Shown: positions 17,119-23,961 of the stretch, piece after piece
Layout: each line of letters opens with the position of its first letter
Numbering within the stretch: position 1 is the stretch's first letter
Assembly (NCBI RefSeq): GCF_018070465.1
Contig: NZ_JAGPXT010000031.1
Span: 1 to 63,182 of the forward strand
Direction: 5' to 3'
DNA from: Micromonospora sp. C95
GTDB lineage: Bacteria > Actinomycetota > Actinomycetes > Mycobacteriales > Micromonosporaceae
DNA length: 63,182 nucleotides
Notes under the pieces: model-generated
The model's database searches: none
Seen by the model: the letters and a program-made list of their open reading frames with translations, nothing else
Told to the model about the DNA's origin: nothing
Made by a program: the position numbers and the translations under genes

Positions 17119-18774
17119 TTAATTCCCATTCACTTTCCGGCCAGTCTTCGAGTGCCTACTTTCCTTATAGCCGGTGTTGCAGTAGGGGTGAGTTACTTGC
17201 CCATTTTCAGGGGCGCCAAGCCCGCCATCTTCTTTTCGAATCTTATGGTCGATCGAGACAGACCCCTTCGGCACGCGAGCCCTACATATTGCACAGCTTG
17301 GGGCGGCATTCAAGTAGGTTCTCAAGTAGATAGTGTTCTTTGTTTCCGAAGAGAAGTTGCGTCCATACTTCCGATCTTCCGTGCTCTGTGGTTTGATGTG
17401 CGACTTCAGGCGGGGCTGATCTCTGAGAAGCCCGATGATTTTAACCTCGTCAGCCTCGCCCGAGGAAAGCGCTTCGAACAGAGTGAGATACATTTGCAAG
17501 ATCGGTGACAGCGAACGCAGCCCAGCCCCGTAGGCCCCAGCCAACTGATTTCGAAAGTAGCTGTACTGGACCAGAAAGTCCTCAAAATTCGACCGGACGT
17601 CCGTGAACCTATTCAGGTCCTGTTGCCTTTCGAGTTCCATAGCAAAGGCTACTGCGGCAAGAAAGGCGGGGGGCTGAAACCTTCCTGTCGAGCCGTAAAA
17701 GTAGACAGCAGGATGCAGTCCGAGAGAAGCCGGGCCGTTGCCAGCTATCCGACTTGCGGCTCTACGAACCGCCTGCATGAACTGGATTGTCACACTTCCG
17801 TCCCGGTCATCCGGAAGCGCCTCAGACTTTATGCGTCCGCCAGCTTGGCGGCCTTCCCTGCGTTGCCACATCTCGGGCTTTAGGCCATTTACCCAGTTGA
17901 CGAGCTCGAACACCATGTTCAAACTGTCGGCGGAATACCCCTGTCCACCCGCCGGAAGGTCGGCACTTCTTATAGGCATCTCTAAGTCAGGCTTGAAGAT
18001 GAGAGCGTAGACCTCTTCAGCGATACTCTCGATTTGAACCTGAGTCGTGTTATCGAATTCCGACCAATACTTGTGCCCAGTGCCTGCTCGAATAAATGCA
18101 CGGGCAGCCATAGCGTTAGGCTTACGTCGCGCCTTAATAATATCGAGTTCCGTCTGATTAATGGGCGTCGCATGCTGATTAATTTTATAGAATGAATCCT
18201 CGGCTTTACTCGCCTCGCCGACCACCCACTGAAGATGAACGGCAAACGAGCTTAGATTGCGCGCAAGCCGGATCTGCTTGTCAGTACTTGCTTCCGGGTT
18301 GCGCAATGCCGAGGCCAAGGACCTGTACGATCCCACTCGACTATCGACTGCATGCCTCGCCGCCTCCGCCGCCTTCTTCTGTTCTCTGGGAATGTTGTCA
18401 GCGAAAAACCTAGCGGATATTTCTTTATCCCCGTAGTCGTCGTTCACCCAAGCCGCCAAAGCGCTTAGACGATGCGCTCCGTCTATGACAAAGATATTCC
18501 CACTCTCAGGTGACCGCCATAGGATTATCGAGGGAATTAGGTCCCCTTCGAGAAAGCTCTCGACTAGTTCTGCCACTTTCTCTGGAGTCCAGTTTGAAGT
18601 CTCCCGCTGAAAATCAGGCTTACGCAGAACGTGATAGGTGAAGCTCTCCAATGAAAGATCCGTGACTTTCATTGTGTTGGTTAAGCTCGATGGGCCAGCC
18701 GCTCCACCAGATGTGACGATCCGGAAATCCTCACGCCTAATAAGCGCGTCCAAATTTACCAGGTGCTTAGCCAC
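17119..18774 (-). CDS. DUF262 domain protein fused to a C-terminal HNH nuclease
   Basis: 551 residues. The N-terminal domain has the ParB/sulfiredoxin-like DUF262 features: a DFQRETSNWTPEKVAELVES segment and IDGAHRLSALAAW near residue 100, where such proteins bind and hydrolyse nucleotides. The middle is helical. The C-terminus is an HNH domain: CAIC, SIDHKIRKEDGG and HPYCN (about 485-525). The architecture resembles the fusion of GmrS- and GmrD-like parts in type IV restriction enzymes that attack modified phage DNA; a defence role is inferred. Base composition is visibly less GC-rich than the neighbours, so it was acquired recently. GTG start with AAGGGA eight bases upstream. It stands alone on the minus strand, convergent with the NUDIX gene. 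Confidence 0.82.
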   Translation of the reverse strand: MAKHLVNLDALIRREDFRIVTSGGAAGPSSLTNTMKVTDLSLESFTYHVLRKPDFQRETSNWTPEKVAELVESFLEGDLIPSIILWRSPESGNIFVIDGAHRLSALAAWVNDDYGDKEISARFFADNIPREQKKAAEAARHAVDSRVGSYRSLASALRNPEASTDKQIRLARNLSSFAVHLQWVVGEASKAEDSFYKINQHATPINQTELDIIKARRKPNAMAARAFIRAGTGHKYWSEFDNTTQVQIESIAEEVYALIFKPDLEMPIRSADLPAGGQGYSADSLNMVFELVNWVNGLKPEMWQRREGRQAGGRIKSEALPDDRDGSVTIQFMQAVRRAASRIAGNGPASLGLHPAVYFYGSTGRFQPPAFLAAVAFAMELERQQDLNRFTDVRSNFEDFLVQYSYFRNQLAGAYGAGLRSLSPILQMYLTLFEALSSGEADEVKIIGLLRDQPRLKSHIKPQSTEDRKYGRNFSSETKNTIYLRTYLNAAPSCAICRARVPKGSVSIDHKIRKEDGGLGAPENGQVTHPYCNTGYKESRHSKTGRKVNGN

Positions 18775-18863
18775 TCCAACCGTCCCTTTCCTCGCAGCCT
18801 ACGTAAGCTTCTCAGCAGCAGTTAGCAGTTAGCAGATTTGCTGCCGAATCCCTCTCAATAGGA

Positions 18864-19015
18864 TCAAGGCGGCCCGCAAGCGGGGCCGCGCCGGCTGGCC
18901 CCGGCCTGCTGGCGGCCTCCGGCCGGCATCGGCCGCGGCCAGCCGGCCACGCGGACGGAGAAAAACCTCCAAGACCTCGGGGCTCTGCCCCAGCCCCAGC
19001 CCTCCTCAGGGCGGA
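18864..19015. other. GC-rich palindrome cluster between cargo genes
   Basis: The 373-bp gap between 18774 and 19148 contains a block of nested GC palindromes (for example around 18866-18955, GGCCGCGCCGGCTGGCC and its reverse-complement relatives) and a GGGGCTCTGCCCC hairpin near 18981. No ORF here looks real. It may be a terminator cluster or a replication or transfer locus; I cannot tell which. Confidence 0.35.
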
Positions 19016-19147
19016 TCATCTCGCCGAGCACCGCAAGGGCTATCAGCCTCCCCGGATTGGGCCAAGGTTGTTCGTCCGGAGTGCTCCCACCTTGTCCCGT
19101 CCTTGGAGACTGATAGGTCGGTGCCTGCCCGACCAGGAGCTCCGCAC

Positions 19148-19990
19148 TCAGTGTGGCTGCGTCCACCCCTGCCCCTCATCGTCGTAACCCAAATAAACCG
19201 AGGGTGGCCGAGTCTCGTTCCCAGCAACGGGTGCCGGCAGCTGGGCGGCTGCAACCTTGATGCTGTCACTCAACGCCTCCATCGCCTTCTGAAGAACGTC
19301 GGGGTTGTCTGTCCTGACAGCAGCTGTGGCCCGGAAATCCCCGCCAGCGACGTGGAACTCCACGATGGGCTTGTCGATAGGAACTGGACCGGTGCCCGAC
19401 TCACGCGCCCGATCTTTGCGTACTTGAAAGCGTAGGACGAGCAGCTTAAGGCCATCCCAGATGGCGGAGGCCGCGAGATTCGGTCCGAGCGCCACCAGTA
19501 CCGGCCAGCCCATCTCAACGATGACGCGAGCCGGAGGAAGGGCTGAGAACTGAAACAGTCGAGAGCCAGTGACCGGGAATTCGCGATTTATGAGTTGGAG
19601 AGCCGCAACGAGATCAATATTGGCGAAGCGCCCAGCGGCAATCGTGACGGAGACGACAGGCTGAGATGGCGTCGGCCACTCCTCTGGGGGGAGATTTTCT
19701 TGGGCGGAGTAGGACCATCCCCGAGCCAAGCCCGACCTCTCCCAGTCGTCCTCATGAACATCCACCTCCAACCAGAGCCCCAAGCCGCCCCGCTCTGTCG
19801 GTCGTAATGACGCAACAAGATTTCTGGTGCGGATCGGAAGCAGGCTGTCGTGATGACCGTTCATCGGCACCTCACCACGCACGAACTGATCATGCATGGA
19901 GCGAAGCGCTTCCTCGGCCAGCCTGACCCCACCGTATGCCTTAATCGGGTCGGTGGTGGCAACGAAACCGACGACTCGCTTCCAACTCAC
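19148..19990 (-). CDS. Unknown protein with a capsid-maturation-protease-like N-terminal domain
   Basis: 280 residues. The first ~110 look like the fold of HK97-type prohead proteases (peptidase S78): VVGFVATTDPIKAYGG, then NGHHDSLLPI with a candidate catalytic His, then GLGLWLEVDVHEDDW, and GWSYSAQE with a candidate Ser. This is a pattern match by eye. Then comes a hydrophobic stretch (about 165-195, PVLVALGPNLAASAIWDGLK) and a beta-rich C-terminal part. GTG start with GGAGG five bases upstream. No capsid or terminase gene accompanies it. It lies between the DUF262-HNH gene and attR, and its function is unknown. Confidence 0.6.
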   Translation of the reverse strand: MSWKRVVGFVATTDPIKAYGGVRLAEEALRSMHDQFVRGEVPMNGHHDSLLPIRTRNLVASLRPTERGGLGLWLEVDVHEDDWERSGLARGWSYSAQENLPPEEWPTPSQPVVSVTIAAGRFANIDLVAALQLINREFPVTGSRLFQFSALPPARVIVEMGWPVLVALGPNLAASAIWDGLKLLVLRFQVRKDRARESGTGPVPIDKPIVEFHVAGGDFRATAAVRTDNPDVLQKAMEALSDSIKVAAAQLPAPVAGNETRPPSVYLGYDDEGQGWTQPH

Positions 19991-20133
19991 TTAAACCTCC
20001 GAGGAGCGACGAACAGACGCCGTGCCCGTTGCCCGATGGGCTGGACAACAAGGGGCAACCATGGTCAACACGAGGCGGGGGACGACGAAGGCCCTCGACT
20101 TGCGTTTCAGCAGTTCAAGGGCCTTGCCGTGCC

Positions 20134-20185
20134 CCGGTAGCGGGTAGAGGATTCGAACCTCTAGCTCTCGCGACGGATTTGCAGC
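20134..20185 (-). pseudogene. tRNA-like 3' fragment
   Basis: On the minus strand a complete T-arm (AGAGG-TTCGAAT-CCTCT, 20162-20146) is preceded by CTGCAAATCCG, which looks like a tRNA-Cys anticodon loop (GCA) and 3' stem, and followed by ACCCGCTACC. No matching 5' half or acceptor strand is found upstream. It is probably the remnant of another attachment site or a decayed element-borne tRNA. Confidence 0.45.
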
Positions 20186-20573
20186 TCTGCCCTGTCCGCG
20201 CGAGCAGCGTACGACAACGCGAACGTGGTAGCTAACAAGCGGCGGTCCGAATGCCGACAGGCGCGGTCCGCCCCAGTTGACGATCGCGAGGTCACCGGCC
20301 TCCGCCGAGGGCGGGGCGATCGGCTGCCGCGCCGCTCCGCGGCTTGCCACCGGGTACCCGGGTCCAGGCGCGCGGAGGGCCAGCAACACGGCAAGCCGCC
20401 CCCGACCCGACCGGCCGGGGGCGGTAAGCCACACGCCGCCGGACAACCGCGCGCCGCCGTGCCAGCCACGTGCCAGTAACCGACGTCTTAGACGGTCACG
20501 AGTGGTCATGATCGGGCAGGACGACACCGCCGCTGACCAGGCGATCCGGGCAGATCAGGACAGCCGAGAACGA
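20186..20573. other. Right end of the AICE, no convincing gene
   Basis: About 390 bp between the tRNA-like fragment and attR. A minus-strand frame from 20527 is open through this region and reads on into the tRNA-like fragment, which argues against it being a real protein. Arm-type integrase sites would be expected in the attP half nearer int. Nothing else is supported. Confidence 0.4.
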
Positions 20574-20620
20574 TCTTCCAAACTGACGGTGCGGGTTCGA
20601 TTCCCGTCGCCCGCTCCACG
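20574..20620 (+). repeat. attR, 47-bp direct repeat (original 3' end of tRNA-Gly)
   Basis: Exact copy of 6801-6847, from the anticodon arm of tRNA-Gly through CCA. It is the displaced 3' part of the host gene and has no 5' half. Confidence 0.95.
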
Positions 20621-20624
20621 GTAG

Positions 20625-20658
20625 TGGCCCAGGTCAGACGCGGTACCGACCTGGGCCA
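20625..20658 (+). terminator. Original tRNA-Gly terminator hairpin beyond attR
   Basis: A perfect 11-bp stem (20625-20635 with 20648-20658) and a 12-nt loop, five nt after attR. Its stem contains GGCCCAGGTC, the same as the hairpin following attL, but the loops differ. Confidence 0.65.
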
Positions 20659-20728
20659 TATGCATGCCTGCCGCTTGCCTTTCCGGGGCACACCTGCACA
20701 GCACCGACAACTTCGGAGCGATGGGCCG

Positions 20729-21109
20729 TCAGAGTGGGTCGAGGCGGCGCTTGAGCAGGCAGAACTCGTTGCCTTCTGGATCGGCGAGGACATGCCAGGA
20801 CGCATCCGCAGGCTGACCAATGTCGAGGAGTTCGGCCCCAGCGGCCAGGAGGCGTTCGAGCTCGGCGTCCTGATCGCGGTCCGTGGGGTTCACATCGATG
20901 TGCAGCCGGGCATGCCCGTTCTTCGGCTCGTCGTCGCGGATGAGGAAGATCGTCGGCTGCGGGCCACCGAATCCTTCGCGCGGGCCTATCTCGATGTAGA
21001 CCTCCTCCTCACGATCGAGCTCGACGAAGTCCAGGACCTCGCACCAGAACCGCGCCAGCACCTCGGGGTCGCGGCATTTGAGCACGATTTCACCGATTCG
21101 GCATGCCAT
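20729..21109 (-). CDS. VOC-superfamily (glyoxalase/bleomycin-resistance fold) protein
   Basis: 126 residues with the paired beta-alpha-beta-beta-beta modules of the vicinal oxygen chelate fold: GEIVLKCRDPEVLARFWCEVL, then ARLHIDVNPTDRD and HVLADPEGNEFCLL. The first metal-ligand position (usually His/Gln) is not obvious, while His in LHIDV and Glu in NEFCLL are in the usual places. The substrate is unknown. ATG start with AGTAGG upstream. First host gene beyond the AICE. Confidence 0.8.
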   Translation of the reverse strand: MACRIGEIVLKCRDPEVLARFWCEVLDFVELDREEEVYIEIGPREGFGGPQPTIFLIRDDEPKNGHARLHIDVNPTDRDQDAELERLLAAGAELLDIGQPADASWHVLADPEGNEFCLLKRRLDPL

Positions 21110-21124
21110 TGACGAGACCTACTC

Positions 21125-21391
21125 TCAGAACGGGAACTGCCGGGGGCCGCACGCGGATCTCATGGGCTCCCCGCATTGAGTGCAAGCCCGCGATCGTACC
21201 GGGCGGGGCCAGTGGGCTCGGAGTTCAGGCCCTCGCCTGGCTCGGGGGCCGAGGAACAGGCCGGCCCATCTCCACAGCATGCCGGTCACCACCTGCCGAC
21301 GAGCCATCTCACGCGCCACTGCCAGGCCCAGCAGCCAGTGGCCGACCTCGGAATGCCGGTCTGGGTCGAAACCCAGATGACCAAGATTCAC
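21125..21391 (-). CDS. Possible small hypothetical protein
   Basis: 88 residues from GTG 21391: MNLGHLGFDPDRHSEVGHWL, then an amphipathic basic segment and a C-terminal CTQCGEPMRSAC cluster. The frame is open far upstream but that part is low-complexity. No family recognised and no ribosome site seen. Confidence 0.25.
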   Translation of the reverse strand: MNLGHLGFDPDRHSEVGHWLLGLAVAREMARRQVVTGMLWRWAGLFLGPRARRGPELRAHWPRPVRSRACTQCGEPMRSACGPRQFPF

Positions 21392-21692
21392 CCGCCCGTA
21401 GCCGACCAGTGTGACACCGCCGGGCCAGATGAGCAGGGTCCAGCCGCACCGACCACGACCATCTGCCCCACCGCGAGGCGGTGTGGATTCGCCAGGCGGG
21501 GCTCGGCCGGCACCGAATCGTGGTGGGGCCGGGTGCTCCGCCACGTCCTGTCCCCCAGTCGCGCCTGTCCGCCCGAGCGGGGACAGCAAGGGCCAGTCAG
21601 CCGTCAGCGTGGCAGACGCGGCGTACTGTCGCTGTCCCGCGATCAGAGAAATATGGGCACCTCGTGCGCGTGGTGCTGCCACGATTGCCACC

Positions 21693-22265
21693 GTGACTGG
21701 CGACGGGCCGACCGGTGACTCCCGCGTCTGGCGTAGCGCGCTGCTGGCTCGCGTGGTCGCGGAGATCGAGGCGGAGATCCGTCGGGCGTGGGAACGTCTT
21801 CTCCTCGATCTCGAAATCGAACCCGATTCCGCCGAGGCGGTCGAGGTGGCCTGGCTGGTGGTCAATGATCCGGCGGCGTACGACTGGCGGACCGTCGACG
21901 GCGCGCTCGACCGGTTGAGCTGTCCGACGTGCGGATCACGGCTGGCCCAGGGGCCGGCCGCGTGCGACACGTGCGAGTTCCATCACCGGATGCGCTTCGG
22001 TGCCCGGGAGGTGGACCGTCGGCACGTTCCGCCCGGCAACGAGCATGCCCTGCGGGTGGCGAGTGCGGTGGCGCGTACCCGTCATCGGTATTCGGCCCGG
22101 GCCCGGGTGGGCTACGAGCTGATGGTGCCGGGCCTGGTTGCCGGTGCGCTGCCCACCACCAGGCAGGCGCAGGCCGCCAAGGCCCTGATAAACAAGCTGA
22201 CCGATGATGAGTGTGACCGCGTGGTCAGCTTCGCCCAGGTCGAACAGTTGGCGCACGGTCGCTGA
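21693..22265 (+). CDS. Hypothetical protein with zinc-ribbon Cys pairs
   Basis: 190 residues. An acidic amphipathic helix region (LLARVVAEIEAEIRRAWERL) leads to LSCPTCGSRLAQG and AACDTCEFHHRMRFG, a CxxC-CxxC zinc ribbon near residues 75-95. The C-terminal half is helical (RQAQAAKALINKLTDDEC). GTG 21693 is chosen because the sequence before it is low-complexity. A 30-nt gap leads to the next gene, so the two are probably cotranscribed. No function known. Confidence 0.6.
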   Translation: MTGDGPTGDSRVWRSALLARVVAEIEAEIRRAWERLLLDLEIEPDSAEAVEVAWLVVNDPAAYDWRTVDGALDRLSCPTCGSRLAQGPAACDTCEFHHRMRFGAREVDRRHVPPGNEHALRVASAVARTRHRYSARARVGYELMVPGLVAGALPTTRQAQAAKALINKLTDDECDRVVSFAQVEQLAHGR

Positions 22266-22295
22266 TCCCGACCCTCAACGAGCTTTGGAGTGGCC

Positions 22296-22577
22296 ATGTC
22301 CGGTGCACCGGAGCCGGGTTTGCAGCCGGAGTGGCTGCGGCCCGACCAGGAGCAGGGTGATCCGATCCTGGTGACCGTCGACGGGCACGACTTCCGGGTG
22401 TGGGCCCGGGCGGACCGACCCGGCACGTACGACTTCGACTGGCTCAGCGGGCCGCACGAGTACGGTTTCGGGCTGTCCCGGTCCGACGGCTCGGTGATGA
22501 GCCTGGCCGAGATGGAGGCGGCGATCCGCGAATTCCTCGCCGAGATCGACCCCGCCACCGGTTACCTGGCGGAGTGA
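22296..22577 (+). CDS. Small acidic hypothetical protein
   Basis: 93 residues, acidic, with ILVTVDGHDFRVWARADRPG and GTYDFDWLSGPHEYGFGL suggesting a compact beta sheet, then a C-terminal helix (LAEMEAAIREFLAEID). ATG 22296 has GGAG five bases upstream. It follows the zinc-ribbon gene. Proteins of this look are widespread in actinomycetes without assigned function. Confidence 0.65.
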   Translation: MSGAPEPGLQPEWLRPDQEQGDPILVTVDGHDFRVWARADRPGTYDFDWLSGPHEYGFGLSRSDGSVMSLAEMEAAIREFLAEIDPATGYLAE

Positions 22578-22614
22578 CAGCCTCCGGCAACGGCAAACAG
22601 CAGAGCCGGCACCG

Positions 22615-22820
22615 TCACCGAGAGCAGAGCCGGCGCTGCAACCAGGTGACGACAAGTTCGTCGAAGCCGGGGGCGCGGGCGGCACGGAGCCCTCGATGAA
22701 GACCACCGCCGGGTACGGACCTGGCGCGGACGGTCGAACCAGGTCACCGACCAACTCGTCGCCGGCGTGCCGGAAGGACAGTCCCGTCGACACCGGCTCG
22801 AACAACACCGCTCGGATCAT
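22615..22820 (-). pseudogene. Internally deleted alpha/beta-hydrolase remnant
   Basis: From ATG 22820 the minus strand encodes an alpha/beta-hydrolase N-terminus (GDELVGDLVRPSAPGPYPAV, then VFIEGS). The frame then breaks, and in another frame ARAPGFDELVVTWLQRRLCS ends at 22615, which looks like the C-terminal end of such an enzyme. The catalytic centre is missing. It partly overlaps the 3' end of the desaturase gene. Confidence 0.5.
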
Positions 22821-23851
22821 CCACGCCGTGCCGAGGCGAACCGTGCGGCATGTTCCGCGCGGGCGGGGGCACCGACCTCGTGCAGGTGTCGCAGTGCCTG
22901 GCGGTAGGAGTCGAGCAGACCGGTCTGTTCGTAGGGCACGCCGATCTCGGCGCAGTACGCCTGTACGACGGGTTGGGCCCTGCGCAGGTTCGGCGTCGGC
23001 ATGGCGGGGAAGAGGTGGTGTTCGATCTGGTAGTTCAGGCCGCCGAGCGACGCGTCGGTGAGCCAGTTGCCATGCACGTTGCGGGAGGTCAGCACCTGCT
23101 TGCGCAGGAAGTCCTCGGCGCCGGTCGGGTGCGGCATGCCCTTGTGGTTGGGGGCGAACGTCAGGCCCAGATAGACGCCGAACAGGCCCTGGTGCAGCAG
23201 CAGGAAGGCGACGGCCTGGAGCGGCGTGAGGACCATGAGAAGCGCCGCGAGGTAACCGACGGCGTGCAGTACCAGCAGGGCGCTCTCGGCACCGCGACTC
23301 CGCACCGTGCCGGCGCGCAGGGCCTTGACGCTCGACACCTTGAGGCTGACCGCGAGCAGCGTCAGCAGCGGGAAGAACAACGCGGCCTGGTGACGGGTGA
23401 TGAAGCCCTTCAGCCCGCGCCGGCCGGAGGCTGCCTCGGCGGCCCAGATGAGCACCTCGGGAGCCACGTCGGGATCGAGGTCGTCGTGGTTGGGGTTGTT
23501 GTGGTGGCGGGTGTGCTTGTCCATCCACCAGCCGTAGCTCATCCCGACGCCGAGGTTTCCGGCGAGCAGCCCGGCGAGTTCGCTGGGTCGCCTGGTGCGG
23601 AAGACCTGACGGTGGGCCAGGTCGTGGGCCACGAGTGCCACCTGGGCGAACGTGACGGCCAAGAAGACTGCCGTGATCATCTGCCACCAGGACGAGCCGA
23701 TGACGAGGAACGCCGTCCAGCCGCCGACGTACATGAGCGTGACGATGCCCAGGCGGAGGAGGTAGTAGGCGGGTCGGCGCCGCATCAGTCCCGCTGCGGT
23801 GATCCGGCGGGCGAGCGCGGCGAAGTCGCTGCCGGTCGTCGTGGTCGTCAT
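22817..23851 (-). CDS. Membrane fatty-acid (acyl-lipid) desaturase
   Basis: 344 residues. The three di-iron histidine boxes are complete: HDLAH (near residue 75), HTRHHNNPNH (near 113) and QIEHHLFP (near 278), with two pairs of membrane helices between. It introduces a double bond into membrane acyl chains using O2 and an electron carrier. It is divergent from a histidine kinase gene across ~110 bp, an arrangement recalling the Bacillus des-desKR system for membrane fluidity. Confidence 0.92.
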   Translation of the reverse strand: MTTTTTGSDFAALARRITAAGLMRRRPAYYLLRLGIVTLMYVGGWTAFLVIGSSWWQMITAVFLAVTFAQVALVAHDLAHRQVFRTRRPSELAGLLAGNLGVGMSYGWWMDKHTRHHNNPNHDDLDPDVAPEVLIWAAEAASGRRGLKGFITRHQAALFFPLLTLLAVSLKVSSVKALRAGTVRSRGAESALLVLHAVGYLAALLMVLTPLQAVAFLLLHQGLFGVYLGLTFAPNHKGMPHPTGAEDFLRKQVLTSRNVHGNWLTDASLGGLNYQIEHHLFPAMPTPNLRRAQPVVQAYCAEIGVPYEQTGLLDSYRQALRHLHEVGAPARAEHAARFASARRG

Positions 23852-23961
23852 GGTTCCAGCGAACCGTCCACGATCCGCGCCGTCAGGAGCGCTGTCCCCC
23901 GCTGTCGAGGGGGTGCTGGCACCACCGACGAACGGCGGCCACCGTGGGCAGAATGTGACCT

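Larger units (their letters stand above)
6801..20620. mobile_element. Actinomycete integrative and conjugative element (AICE) in tRNA-Gly
   Basis: A 13.8-kb element bounded by exact 47-bp direct repeats, the left one completing tRNA-Gly. It has the canonical AICE modules in order: tyrosine integrase, excisionase, HUH replication initiator, SpdB-like membrane protein, FtsK/TraB-type DNA translocase, GntR (KorSA-like) regulator, XRE regulator and NUDIX protein (Pif-like). The best-known relative is pSAM2. There is no relaxase, as expected for elements that transfer double-stranded DNA through a TraB hexamer. All module genes look intact. The distal part (17119-20573) is cargo, with lower GC in the first cargo gene. 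Confidence 0.93.

Noticed and set aside
19148..19990. Evidence for a prophage around the capsid-protease-like gene
   Set aside because: No capsid, portal, terminase, tail or lysis gene is present; the surrounding genes are AICE modules.
20225..20527. ORFs at the right end of the AICE
   Set aside because: No domain, biased composition, and the longest minus-strand frame reads through the tRNA-like fragment.
22275..23687. 470-aa minus-strand ORF spanning the hydrolase remnant
   Set aside because: Its largest part lies in the wrong frame of the desaturase gene; only the short hydrolase-like segment in it is meaningful, and that is listed as a pseudogene.
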